A DNA stretch of 64,000 bases from Chlorobiaceae bacterium (GTDB lineage Bacteria; Bacteroidota; Chlorobiia; Chlorobiales; Chlorobiaceae). The position numbers were made by a program, and so were the translations under genes. Positions 18,578 through 27,367 of the stretch are shown here, in pieces. The notes beneath the pieces are model-generated. The model worked only from the letters and a program-made list of their open reading frames with translations. It made no database searches and had not been told where the DNA came from. Each line of letters opens with the position of its first letter. Positions within the stretch are counted from its first letter, which is position 1. The stretch is taken from the NCBI GenBank assembly GCA_013334965.1, contig JAAXWO010000011.1, forward strand, positions 24,732 to 88,731, read 5' to 3'.

Positions 18578-18591
18578 ATGGTTCTCCCCTG

Positions 18592-19866
18592 TCAATCATC
18601 ATCGCCTTCCCTGCCCTCATGCTCCCCACTCGAACTCCTGTGGCACTTGATACAATTGTCATAGTTGCGGATCCCCTCTTTGAGGTGTTCTGCCGCGATT
18701 CTTGACGGAGAGTGTTCATGGCAATTATAACAGGTGTATGACTTATAGTTTTTCGAATCGGTATGGCAGGTAACGCAACTTGCACGATGATCACCGTCAA
18801 GCCTGAAATAACGGTCATGATCGAATGTCGCCGGTTTCCATGCGGTGGTCTTGTGGCATGACGAACAGTTTGCACCCGACTGGCGATGCAGGCCATCAAC
18901 AGGCACATCCTTCTTGTGACAGCTTATACATGACTTGCCTGCCGTAGTGAACTTTCTGTGGTCGACAACAGCGTTTTTCCAGTTCTTCGTATCGTGACAC
19001 GACGCACAGTTGTCTCCAGCCTGACGATGCAGACCGTCGTTTGGCAGATCCTTTTTGTGGCAGCTGACACATGACTTTCCGGCAGCAGAGAGCTTGCTGT
19101 GGTCAACAACCGCATTTTTCCATTTCCTTGTGTCGTGACACGTGGCACAGTTATCTCCTGCCTGACGGTGCAGGCCATCGACAGGAACATCCTTTTTATG
19201 GCAGCTTATGCATGACTTTCCAGCCGTAAAGGATTTGCTGTGGTCCACGATGGCATTAGACCAGTCCTTGGTGTCATGACATGATGCACAGCTCTCCCCT
19301 GCCTGACGATGCAGATCATTGCGAGGAATTTCCGCCCGGTGGCAACTGATGCACTGGCGCCCTGCAGCTGCCAGTTGAGAGTGGTCTAAAACTGCATTTT
19401 TCCATCTTCTTGTATCATGACACGATGCGCAAACCTCGCCGGACTGAAGGTGCAGATTGTCCTTTGGCTTCTGATCCCTGTGACAGGCAATGCAGTTGTT
19501 CTTGATATTTGCCGGGAGAGAGTCATGCATGAAGTTCCTTGCCGCACGTTTCGGCTTGAGCCCCTTGTGATCCGTATGACACTGAACGCAGGATTTCGCA
19601 TCAAACCCCTTATGGAAAAAGGTTTGCCCCCCTTTTTTCGGCAACACCTGTCCAGCGACGTTCGTGACACCGATATCGTTCGGTTTGTGGCAACTGACAC
19701 ACTGAAGCGATGTCCCTCCGAATGGCTTATGGCAACTCAGGCATTTGTTGCCCAGATCCTGATGGGCCGACATAAGCGGCCCGGGATTGATCAACTTCCC
19801 GGGATATGCAATCACAAGTGCCGTAATGATAACGGCAAACGCAACAACCGCAGCAAAAGGTCTCAA
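18592..19866 (-). CDS. Sixteen-heme cytochrome c with internal tandem repeats
   Basis: 424-aa exported electron carrier. I count 16 CxxCH heme motifs. Residues 4-20 are hydrophobic and act as a signal peptide or membrane anchor. The middle consists of about four and a half copies of a 47-residue unit carrying two hemes each (CASCHDTxxWKNAVVDHS then CISCHKKDVPVDGLHRQAG), visible as imperfect 141-nt DNA repeats. The C terminus (GEHEGREGDDD) is acidic. The start is TTG, preceded by GGAGG that overlaps the stop of the upstream b-type cytochrome gene, so translation is coupled. It may conduct electrons from a membrane quinol oxidase across the periplasm. The redox partner is unknown. Confidence 0.9.
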   Translation of the reverse strand: MRPFAAVVAFAVIITALVIAYPGKLINPGPLMSAHQDLGNKCLSCHKPFGGTSLQCVSCHKPNDIGVTNVAGQVLPKKGGQTFFHKGFDAKSCVQCHTDHKGLKPKRAARNFMHDSLPANIKNNCIACHRDQKPKDNLHLQSGEVCASCHDTRRWKNAVLDHSQLAAAGRQCISCHRAEIPRNDLHRQAGESCASCHDTKDWSNAIVDHSKSFTAGKSCISCHKKDVPVDGLHRQAGDNCATCHDTRKWKNAVVDHSKLSAAGKSCVSCHKKDLPNDGLHRQAGDNCASCHDTKNWKNAVVDHRKFTTAGKSCISCHKKDVPVDGLHRQSGANCSSCHKTTAWKPATFDHDRYFRLDGDHRASCVTCHTDSKNYKSYTCYNCHEHSPSRIAAEHLKEGIRNYDNCIKCHRSSSGEHEGREGDDD

Positions 19867-19870
19867 CTGA

Positions 19871-20449
19871 TTACCTCCAGTTCATAAAAAACATTACGGA
19901 CACAATATGGATAATGGTCAATACCGATAAAAAAGAGACCATCGGCATATGCATGTGCCTCCATTGCTCGAAAGCCTTGACGGTCATGGCGTCCCAATAC
20001 CCCTGCTCCTCGAGGCCATCGAGATGGGCATCCTGGATTCCAAGCTGTTTTTTTTTCAATTTCACCTCTTCCCTGAGCTTCCTCACGAGATATTGGCCGA
20101 CATGGCCGCTGGCCGTCACAACCATCATTAAAAAAGTTGCCGACCAGGGAAGTATGGCGTTGAAATGGATTCCTGAATGCACAAGAATCATCAGGGTACC
20201 GACCCAGCCCGCATTACAATGAAGTCGTAAAAAAAGGCTGAGCGGACCGTTCCTGATGAGCTTTTTTTTACGAACCGAATAGCCGAAGGAAAACGCGACT
20301 AGCACGGTCCCGGCAATGCCCAGATATCGGCCTGTCCAATATAGACCGGCAGCATGAAGGATATAATCAAGTGCAAGCGCCGCCGTAATGAGCAACAGAT
20401 ATGAAAACGAAAGCGGTAAGGCACGCTTTACAAGGACAGAATTCCACAT
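19871..20449 (-). CDS. b561-like membrane cytochrome, partner of the 16-heme protein
   Basis: 192-aa membrane protein with about five helices. Histidines that could ligate heme b occur in LRLHCNAGWVGTLMILVHSGIH and in WRHMHMPMVSFLSVLTIIHIV, spaced as in cytochrome b561/ferric-reductase-like proteins. A charged cytoplasmic loop (VRKLREEVKLKKKQLG) separates the two halves. Its stop lies four bases from the start of the 16-heme cytochrome gene, so the two are coupled. It probably exchanges electrons between the quinone pool and the periplasmic heme chain; the direction is not known. Confidence 0.75.
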   Translation of the reverse strand: MWNSVLVKRALPLSFSYLLLITAALALDYILHAAGLYWTGRYLGIAGTVLVAFSFGYSVRKKKLIRNGPLSLFLRLHCNAGWVGTLMILVHSGIHFNAILPWSATFLMMVVTASGHVGQYLVRKLREEVKLKKKQLGIQDAHLDGLEEQGYWDAMTVKAFEQWRHMHMPMVSFLSVLTIIHIVSVMFFMNWR

Positions 20450-20546
20450 GTAGAGATATCTTGTTTCCTTTGATGGACTATTGGCTAAAAAGATATCGCA
20501 ACAAGCTTAAAAGGAGCTGAATGATTCCTTAAAAAATCATGAAAAA

Positions 20547-22019
20547 TCAGGCTGGCGGAAATGTAAGATCAAATGTGGTGCCTTCCTTCTCCCGACTCGA
20601 CACTGAAACGCCAATATGCTGAAGATCGGCAAGCTTTTTGACAATCGACAGCCCGAGCCCGAATCCGCCGGTACTCGAACTTCTGGATTCATCGACACGA
20701 TAGAACCGGTCAAAAACGTTCTGAAGTTTTTCTGCGGGAATACCAACCCCGTGATCGGTAATGGAGCACACAAGCAGACCGGAACGTCGACTTGTAGCGA
20801 CCTCTATGGCAGATCCTGCCGGAGAGTATTTGATGGCGTTGGAAAGGATGTTCTCGATCATCATCTCAAGCATTGCCGGATCGGCAGCGACAGCGCCCGA
20901 TGTGAAATGCTCCTTGCTGATCGATATCTGCTTTTCAGAAGCCAAATGCTCTATTCTTGACATCACGGATTGAAAAGGAGACCCGATATCAATCTTCATG
21001 ATGTTAGGATTCATCCTGTCGTTCTCATATCTGGCAAGCATCAGCAATTGGTCGATCAACCGTGCCATGCGATTCAGTTCATCGAGACAATAACGGATAC
21101 GTTCCTCATAATGGGCAGTCTCCCGCGGTTTTCGAACCAGAACGTCAAGAGTGCCTTTGACTATGGCAAGAGGCGTCTTGAGCTCATGTGAAGCGTCGGC
21201 TGTAAACTGCTTTTCCCGCTGGAACGCGTCCTGCAGTCGATCGAGCAGGGCATTGATCGTTGCCGACAACCGATACAGTTCGTCATTGTTGCGAGGAAGG
21301 GGAATGCGCTGGTCAAGATTTGCCTGCGTCATTGTTTCAGCCGTAGCAATGACCTCCTCAATGGGCCGTATGCTTCTGCCTGCAATCGCACGGGTCAGGA
21401 TAAACAGGATCAGGATGACTGCGGGAAATGATACCAGCATGATATTCTGCAGATCAAGCAGAACAATCATGGCGCTCTTCATGGGAATGGCAATGATGAG
21501 GTAGGCATCGGCTATACCCTGACGATTCACCAGCGGCACCTGCACCTGCCTGACCTGCTCGCCGGCGACAACGCTGTTGAAGTAACGTACCCCCGAATAC
21601 ACTGGATTGAACGTGAGCAGGTTTCGGGAAAGATTGGTCGATTTTCTGACCATCTGCCCTGAACTGTCGACAATCTGAATGAATTCAGAATCGATCTCCT
21701 TCTTTTTCAACCTCAATTTATCCTCGTCGTCCTCCTCCTGGGTGCCGTCAATGCACCTGAAATTGTCGAAGCCCGTGAACGCCTGTCCTTTAACATTAGC
21801 CTCTTCAAGGGTTTCAGCAACTTCGTGCCTCAACTCCTCATCGAAATGCATATAAACGATACGGTCGACAATAAGAAGAATGGCTGTAAATACCACCGCC
21901 AGCAAAAATGCGGTCGTAACGGTATAATAGAACGCCATCCGGTTTCGCAGGCTCATGGCAGGAAACCGCTTCCATCCATCCGCAAACCGTTCGGTCGCTT
22001 TGGTCCCGGATTTAGTCAT
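20547..22019 (-). CDS. Membrane sensor histidine kinase (HAMP-HisKA-HATPase)
   Basis: 490-aa kinase with membrane helices at about residues 30-52 and 188-210 enclosing an extracytoplasmic sensor of about 135 residues. That sensor is rich in acidic residues (TQEEDDEDK). HAMP follows (RSIRPIEEVIATAETMTQANLD), then H-box FTADASHELKTPLAIVKG, N box NILSNAIKYSP, DHGVGIP and GFGLGLSIVKKL. Its start overlaps the stop of the upstream response regulator gene by four bases. Two cytochrome genes lie downstream on the same strand, so it may control them in response to a periplasmic redox or metal signal. Confidence 0.92.
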   Translation of the reverse strand: MTKSGTKATERFADGWKRFPAMSLRNRMAFYYTVTTAFLLAVVFTAILLIVDRIVYMHFDEELRHEVAETLEEANVKGQAFTGFDNFRCIDGTQEEDDEDKLRLKKKEIDSEFIQIVDSSGQMVRKSTNLSRNLLTFNPVYSGVRYFNSVVAGEQVRQVQVPLVNRQGIADAYLIIAIPMKSAMIVLLDLQNIMLVSFPAVILILFILTRAIAGRSIRPIEEVIATAETMTQANLDQRIPLPRNNDELYRLSATINALLDRLQDAFQREKQFTADASHELKTPLAIVKGTLDVLVRKPRETAHYEERIRYCLDELNRMARLIDQLLMLARYENDRMNPNIMKIDIGSPFQSVMSRIEHLASEKQISISKEHFTSGAVAADPAMLEMMIENILSNAIKYSPAGSAIEVATSRRSGLLVCSITDHGVGIPAEKLQNVFDRFYRVDESRSSSTGGFGLGLSIVKKLADLQHIGVSVSSREKEGTTFDLTFPPA

Positions 22020-22699
22020 TCAGCATCTGGACGTGTTTCACGGACGATATAACCAACGCCCCTGATAGTCTGGATGAGATTGTCGCACCCCGCCTGCTCA
22101 AGTTTCTTGCGCAGGAAATTGATATAGACATCGATAACGGAGGTATCGGAATAGAAATGCATATCCCACACATGTTCGATGATACGGCTTCTGGAACAGG
22201 GACGGTCTTTGTTACGTATCAGGTATTCAAGAAGTGAGAACTCTTTTGGGGTCAACGCCAACTCTTTCGTACCGCAAAACACCTGGTGGGTCGAAACATT
22301 GATCGTCAGGGACCCGACAGTCAATGCATCGGCATCATGGTTTGTTTTCCTGAGCTGAACCCTGATACGGGCAAGCAGCTCTTCGAATTCAAACGGTTTT
22401 TTGATATAATCGTTGGCACCGGAATCCAGGCCGAACACAACGTCTTCAAGCGTGTCCCTCGCTGTCAGGAACAGAATGGGCACACTGCTGCCGGATTGCC
22501 GGATCTGCCTGCAGACTTCGATGCCGCTGATACCGGGAATCATCCAGTCAACCATGATCAGGTCATAATCATTGGTCATGGCAAAATCGAGCCCGGTTTT
22601 CCCATCGTATGCCACGTCCACGGCAAAGTACTCCTCTTCAAGCCCTTCCTTGAGAAAACGGGCGATGCCCGTCTCATCTTCAATAACGAGTAATCTCAT
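22016..22699 (-). CDS. OmpR/PhoB-family response regulator
   Basis: 227-aa DNA-binding regulator. The receiver domain has IEDE at residues 6-9, phosphoacceptor Asp51 in MVDWMIPG and the conserved KKPFEFEEL lysine. A winged-helix domain follows, with LTPKEFSLLEYLIRNKDRPCSR and VDVYINFLRKKLE. It is 12 bp downstream of the DUF4405 gene and overlaps the kinase gene by four bases, so the three are translated together. Confidence 0.94.
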   Translation of the reverse strand: MRLLVIEDETGIARFLKEGLEEEYFAVDVAYDGKTGLDFAMTNDYDLIMVDWMIPGISGIEVCRQIRQSGSSVPILFLTARDTLEDVVFGLDSGANDYIKKPFEFEELLARIRVQLRKTNHDADALTVGSLTINVSTHQVFCGTKELALTPKEFSLLEYLIRNKDRPCSRSRIIEHVWDMHFYSDTSVIDVYINFLRKKLEQAGCDNLIQTIRGVGYIVRETRPDAE

Positions 22700-22710
22700 G
22701 CCATTTTTGG

Positions 22711-23247
22711 TTAACGGTCGTCACGATCTCCGCCTTTTTTCTCGCCAGATGCGCCAAGCACTGCACCAAGCACAAATTCACCTGGTTTACCGTTTCGAGC
22801 CGCTATATCCCGGATGGTTGAAGAGGGCTCGGCAGAAACGATCCCGACTTTTTCAAGCCTTGAAGCCAACACCTGTGGAGTCGTTTTCAACACCAGGGCA
22901 ACGGTTTCAAGTGATGAGGATTCCAATGCCTTTGCGGCGACACCCGCGCCTCGTTCTTCGCCCTCTTCGCCTTCGCTGAACATTGGTAAAAGCGACCCGA
23001 CGGCAACAACAAAAGCTGCACCGATAATGGCCAATGCCGGCTTTTTCGACAAATATCCGGAAAACTGTTTCCAGTTCGAAACGATATGAACTCCCACTCC
23101 AGCAAGAAGAAGCCAGCTGAGCCATTTGTGGACAGGCTCGACGGCACCCATTTCAATATCAAAAAAAATCAGGACACCTGTAACAGCGGAGATGAAAAAT
23201 GCTCCGCCGGCAAGTGGAGTAGCAAAAGACTTCATGGATGTGTTCAT
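22711..23247 (-). CDS. DUF4405-type membrane protein
   Basis: 178 aa with three hydrophobic segments (residues about 9-31, 41-58 and 70-88). Histidines in EPVHKWLSWLLLAGVGVHIV resemble the heme-b-type helices of DUF4405 proteins. The C-terminal 85 residues are soluble, begin with an acidic stretch (SEGEEGEER) and contain a small helical repeat (TIRDIAARNGKPGEFVL). It is first in a row with a response regulator, a kinase, a b-type cytochrome and a 16-heme cytochrome, so a redox role is plausible. Heme binding is inferred. Confidence 0.7.
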   Translation of the reverse strand: MNTSMKSFATPLAGGAFFISAVTGVLIFFDIEMGAVEPVHKWLSWLLLAGVGVHIVSNWKQFSGYLSKKPALAIIGAAFVVAVGSLLPMFSEGEEGEERGAGVAAKALESSSLETVALVLKTTPQVLASRLEKVGIVSAEPSSTIRDIAARNGKPGEFVLGAVLGASGEKKGGDRDDR

Positions 23248-23647
23248 AGTTAAATCAAATGTTCAATGTTCGCTGAATATTATTCATGTCGGACCAATGC
23301 CCGATCACTGTCGACAAAGAACAAGATAGTCTGGCAACGCTTAAAGCGCTCTTAGTCCAAACTTAAAAATCACTTAAAATCGCCAATAACCAGATGACCT
23401 GAACCGACCCTTCTTTCGAACGATTCCGGAGCGCAATCAGACGGGCGGAATCCATCTCTATCCCCGGCATACGTGTCGCCGGGTGATCGAGAAGTCAAGG
23501 GTTCAGGGCAAAGCGCTCGATACAAGAACCGATAACGGCTGGCCCCGGGAAAAACGCAGTTGCAGAATTTTAGGGACATCAGGCAAAAGGCCTCCAGCAG
23601 TCTGTCGGGCCAGGGAAAGAACTCCTCCCTGTCAGACAGGTTCGCAA
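23248..23647. other. Intergenic region, promoter side of the cytochrome operon
   Basis: 400 bp without a gene. It should hold the promoter of the minus-strand DUF4405-RR-HK-cytochrome operon. An imperfect hairpin near 23598-23640 (CAGGGA...TCCCTG core) may end the DUF1566 transcript. Nothing else is recognisable. Confidence 0.4.
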
Positions 23648-24175
23648 TTAAAACGTACGGACGGCGCGAACATAGTTATTGTCCAGTTTATAGCCGAGGT
23701 TCTCAACACCGGTACGGAAACTCTTGTCCCACGCATCGTTTTTATCGCTTTCGGTTGAACTCCAGTAATAGTGGTGATTCTCGAATCCACCAACAGTTGC
23801 CCTCGTAACGAAAAGCCTGTTCAACTCAACCTTGTTCGGAAGCCGCCAGTCGGTGAAACCGCCTCCGTTATACTCCCTGCAAAGTTTTATGGCCTTCTCC
23901 CAGGAGGCGCCACTACCCAGGTCCTCTTTTGCGGCGATAAGCCCATGGGTCTGGCCTGCGACATACCCCTCGTCTCCAACCTGATAAATATAGGCCACCT
24001 TGCCGCCGCCATAATTTTCACCAATTTTCAGGGTAGACGCCGCAGGGGCGACCGCCTGAGCCTCAGCGGCATAGACAGTAGAGACTGCCGAGGGGGCAAT
24101 AACCGTGCAAACCAGCGCATATTTTACGAGTGATCTGTACGATTTCGTGAAAAGACCGGACACAAATTTGTTCAT
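23648..24175 (-). CDS. Secreted DUF1566 (Lcl C-terminal) domain protein
   Basis: 175-aa exported protein. A signal peptide (residues 1-36, ending TVYAAEA) is followed by one DUF1566 domain, recognised by GGKVAYI, WEKAIKLCREYNGGGFTDWRLP, KVELNRLF, YYWSSTE and the closing YVRAVRTF. The domain has a C-type-lectin/sulfatase-modifying-factor-like fold and is common in Bacteroidetes and Chlorobi exported proteins of unknown role. AAGGAGA precedes the ATG. It stands alone. Confidence 0.82.
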   Translation of the reverse strand: MNKFVSGLFTKSYRSLVKYALVCTVIAPSAVSTVYAAEAQAVAPAASTLKIGENYGGGKVAYIYQVGDEGYVAGQTHGLIAAKEDLGSGASWEKAIKLCREYNGGGFTDWRLPNKVELNRLFVTRATVGGFENHHYYWSSTESDKNDAWDKSFRTGVENLGYKLDNNYVRAVRTF

Positions 24176-24625
24176 GGGATATCTCCTTTTTCATTTCATG
24201 TGATTATTTATTGCATCTGGTGGCTGAGCACGACAGGATGCGATACGAATAATTGATATACGGTGTCAATAAATGGCGTATAGATGATATACGCGCCCAC
24301 AGATGTTCCCTGCCCTGACGACCGTATTACTCAACCAATCAGTTTAATAATAGCCTTCCATTCTTAAGGCGGTATTAACGATTGTTAAAATTCAGCTTAA
24401 AAAAAAGCCGAGCACCCAAGACATCTCCATACGTGCGAAGTCGTAACCCGGATGGTCGGACTGAAGGGAGGGGCATATCGGTACATATTCTTTTTATGAG
24501 GAGGGGACGAACGACAGGGCAACTTACCGACGGGTGCGACAGATGAAAGACAATATCATGCAAAACGGGATCAGACAGCTTTCGCACCGGTTGAAGCTGA
24601 CACCGTCAGGAGATTCGGGCGAAAG
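24176..24625. other. Intergenic region, nothing recognised
   Basis: 450 bp between the MgtE-like gene end and the DUF1566 gene start. It should hold the DUF1566 promoter at its left end. I see no RNA gene, repeat or decayed coding sequence. Confidence 0.4.
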
Positions 24626-25876
24626 CTAATCCAGACGAGGTTTGATGCCTTTGATATGATGGAATGAAACGACGCCGAGAAGCTTCTCTTCGTCGCTGGT
24701 AACAGGGATTGCCCTGAAAGAGTAACGTGAGAAAAATTCCACAGCATCATGCAGCGTATCATCTGGGCCAAGCGTGATCAGGCTGTCGGTCATTATCTCG
24801 GAAAGCGGCTGATCAGGTTCCGCATTGAGCAGGTCCCTCAGGTCGACCACCCCGTGCAGCGTATCCTCCAGATCCACCACATACACATACATGATGACAT
24901 CCATGTTGGCGGCGATGTCATGGTAATGGTTGATGATCTCATTCACACGGGTGGCCGCCGATCGCCTGATGATGCTTTGCGTCACGTAAAGCATGATGTT
25001 CTCATCATCCTGATCGATGATCTGCTGAACCTTGGCCTTGCTTTCCTGGTCCACAAGCTCAATGATCTCGTCTGCGTCGGAAGCCGGCAGCACTGAAAGG
25101 ATATCAGCAGCCTTGGCAGGGCTCATCTCATTGAGCAGTTCGGCCGCCTTGTCTTTCTCCATCAGGCCAATCAGTTCGCGCTGCACCCTTGGCTCCACCT
25201 CTTCGAGGGTATCGGAGGCCAAGCCGGTATCAAGTGCGTTGAAAACCGCCATTCTCTGGTTGCTGTCCAGCTCCTCCAGAATATCGGCGAGATCAACAGG
25301 GTGAATGTCGCTGATGCTCTCCTTGAGGACGTTGAGTTTGACGTTACCATTGAAACTGTTGATCGATTCCGGCAACGGCTGGACATAAACCCATGAAATT
25401 GAAGAGTCCTCGGTATATCGGCCGAGAAAGCCGGCAAGCTTGTTCATACCCATTCTGCGCAGGATTCTGAAACGGTTGAAATCCACCTCGCTGGCAAACA
25501 ACCTGTCGTTCTGATAGACGAGCTTGACATCGTAAACCACCTCGACCTCGTGGTCCTCCATGTCGAGAATTTTCTTGTCGAGAATATAGTCCTTCAGAAA
25601 AATGTAACTCCCTTCGGGATCAAGCTTGTAGTCGTCGGGTTCGGTGATATCGGAAACAATCTCCGTATTTGAAATCAGCGAAATCCTCTCCCAGGGCAAC
25701 AGGAGAAGCGAATCTCCATAAGGACGATGAACGAGCAGGTGGGTGACCTCAGGAATTTTCCCGGCGTGTTCCTGAATGACCAGATCCTTGAGTTTACCGA
25801 TCTTTTTCGATGTCAGGTACACCTTGCGACCGATGAATTCGCTGAGAAAAAATTCCTGTTCGAGTATCGCAACCAT
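24626..25876 (-). CDS. Soluble PRC-MgtE_N-CBS protein, probable Mg2+ sensor for NRMT
   Basis: 416-aa cytoplasmic protein. Residues 10-85 resemble a PRC-barrel (GRKVYLTSKKIGKLKDLVI), and a related second stretch follows (ILDMEDHEVEVVYDVKLVY). Residues 190-290 form the helical MgtE N domain (HPVDLADILEELDSNQR ... LLNEMSPAKAADILSVLP). Residues 295-416 are a CBS pair (VDLEDTLHGVVDLRDLL ... FRAIPVTSDEEKLLGVVSF). The MgtE transmembrane channel domain is absent. In MgtE the N and CBS domains sense cytosolic Mg2+ and close the pore. Here they are encoded next to an NRAMP-related transporter and a one-TM protein, so they probably gate or regulate that transporter. AAGGAGA precedes the start. Confidence 0.88.
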   Translation of the reverse strand: MVAILEQEFFLSEFIGRKVYLTSKKIGKLKDLVIQEHAGKIPEVTHLLVHRPYGDSLLLLPWERISLISNTEIVSDITEPDDYKLDPEGSYIFLKDYILDKKILDMEDHEVEVVYDVKLVYQNDRLFASEVDFNRFRILRRMGMNKLAGFLGRYTEDSSISWVYVQPLPESINSFNGNVKLNVLKESISDIHPVDLADILEELDSNQRMAVFNALDTGLASDTLEEVEPRVQRELIGLMEKDKAAELLNEMSPAKAADILSVLPASDADEIIELVDQESKAKVQQIIDQDDENIMLYVTQSIIRRSAATRVNEIINHYHDIAANMDVIMYVYVVDLEDTLHGVVDLRDLLNAEPDQPLSEIMTDSLITLGPDDTLHDAVEFFSRYSFRAIPVTSDEEKLLGVVSFHHIKGIKPRLD

Positions 25877-25900
25877 TGGCTGTCTCCTTTATCCGATAGC

Positions 25901-26080
25901 TTAATTGCCGGCCGGTATTAACGTGATGAATTTGTAGAGCAGCAATACGACCAGTACAAGCAGGTATATCCTCAAACCCGTCAGGGAGAACTTGATCGCA
26001 GGAGACATCTCGACCTTGGGCTTGGCATAGCGCGCATTGATCTCGCGGATCTTTTCTGAAAACTGTGTGAATATCCTCAT
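25901..26080 (-). CDS. 59-aa single-TM protein between NRMT and the MgtE-like gene
   Basis: A short gene of 59 codons: about 30 residues of basic/amphipathic sequence (MRIFTQFSEKIREINARYAK) and then one hydrophobic segment (GLRIYLLVLVVLLLYKFITL). Start ATG at 26080 follows GAGGG at proper spacing and lies 18 bp after the upstream transporter stop. The next gene starts 24 bp after its own stop. Position and coding pattern argue for a real gene, perhaps a small subunit or tether joining the transporter to the soluble sensor. I know no family for it. Confidence 0.72.
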   Translation of the reverse strand: MRIFTQFSEKIREINARYAKPKVEMSPAIKFSLTGLRIYLLVLVVLLLYKFITLIPAGN

Positions 26081-26098
26081 TTTCCGGCCCTCGGTGAA

Positions 26099-27367
26099 TT
26101 ACTTGAACAGGTTGGGAAAAATGGCGCTGACCCCATACATCGTCGACAAAATGATGATCGCGACAACAATACCGCCGGTGATCCAGTTCTGCATCGGGGT
26201 GTTGGCATATTCACCCATGGTTTTTTTGTCGTTCAGCAATAGAATCAGAAACACCAGTGCGGCGGGCAGCAGCGTTACCGCTATGACCTGCACGAAAAGG
26301 GTGATCAGCACGAGCGGTGCTCCTGGGATGAGCGGCACAATACCGGCAGTGATCAGGGTAAAGAAATAGCTGGCGTAGAACCAGGGCGCCTGCTTGACAT
26401 TGGTGTTGAGCGAATGCGCCCACCCGAAGATCTCACCGAAAGCCCAGGAACTGGCCAGCGATATGCATATCGCACCGAGCAGGCCGGCATCGAACAGGCC
26501 GATGGCAAGCAACGCCCCGGTAAAATGGTTCATGTTCATGAGCATCCTTGCGGCAGTGGCAGCATCGTCAATCGGCACTCCGTGCAGCAGCGTCCCGGTT
26601 ACGACAACGATAAATATCGCCACGAAAACAGTGATAATGGCGCCGAAAAGCGTATCGGCCTTGCCCATCTTGATGTCTTTCTCGTGCAACCCTTTATCGA
26701 CGACCGAGCTTTGCTGGAAAAACAGCATCCATGGCGCTATCGTGGTGCCGATGTTCGCCATGAGCAGAAAAAACAGGTCGTTGTTCAGGCCTCCCGGAAG
26801 GTTCGGGATCAGGCCGTTGCCAAGGATCTCTTTCACGGACGGATTGACCATGAATGCCGCAGGGACATAGACGAGGTTAAGCAGGCAGAACCCGAGCGCG
26901 ATCTTTTCCCACGTCCAGTAACGCCCATTCAGGACGATGATACCCATAAGTCCTATAACCCCGGCGACGGTCAGCCACGGAGGCACACCGAATATGTTCA
27001 GGGCCGAGGTCATTCCCACGAACTCGGTAACCAGCGTCAGCCAGTCGACAACCATAAGGTCAAGGAGCGAGAACCAGCCCCAGAATGCACCGAAACTTTC
27101 AAAAATCGCCTCGGCATGACCGCGCTTGGTCACTGCCCCAAGCCGCACGGTCATCTCCTGGACGTAATAGGCGACAGGAATGAGAAGAAGAAGAAACCAG
27201 ATAAGATGATAGCCATACTTTGCGCCTGTCGCCGCATAGGTGGTAATGCCTCCCGCATCGTTGTCCGCTATCATGACGACAAGACCTGGACCCGCTATTG
27301 CCAGATACATCTTGAGCGACTTAAGTACCTTCTTCGTCCTGTAGTATAGCGTGGAGAAAAAATCCAT
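26099..27367 (-). CDS. NRAMP-related transporter, probable Mg2+ type (NRMT), copy 2
   Basis: 422-aa membrane protein with about 11 helices. The helix-1 metal motif is ADNDAGGITTYA rather than DPGN, and the helix-6 motif is GTTIAPWMLFFQQS, with Ala where NRAMPs have the metal-binding Met. These are features of NRAMP-related magnesium transporters, which carry hydrated Mg2+ in a wider site. It is first in a compact minus-strand row with a one-TM peptide and a soluble MgtE-sensor protein, and that neighbourhood supports magnesium strongly. It differs from the copy at 13319 and is probably an independent lineage. The 446-bp region upstream holds its promoter. Confidence 0.85.
   Translation of the reverse strand: MDFFSTLYYRTKKVLKSLKMYLAIAGPGLVVMIADNDAGGITTYAATGAKYGYHLIWFLLLLIPVAYYVQEMTVRLGAVTKRGHAEAIFESFGAFWGWFSLLDLMVVDWLTLVTEFVGMTSALNIFGVPPWLTVAGVIGLMGIIVLNGRYWTWEKIALGFCLLNLVYVPAAFMVNPSVKEILGNGLIPNLPGGLNNDLFFLLMANIGTTIAPWMLFFQQSSVVDKGLHEKDIKMGKADTLFGAIITVFVAIFIVVVTGTLLHGVPIDDAATAARMLMNMNHFTGALLAIGLFDAGLLGAICISLASSWAFGEIFGWAHSLNTNVKQAPWFYASYFFTLITAGIVPLIPGAPLVLITLFVQVIAVTLLPAALVFLILLLNDKKTMGEYANTPMQNWITGGIVVAIIILSTMYGVSAIFPNLFK

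Noticed and set aside
24375..24587. 70-codon minus-strand frame
   Set aside because: No ribosome site, no conserved feature, and irregular residue make-up; treated as noise in an intergenic region.
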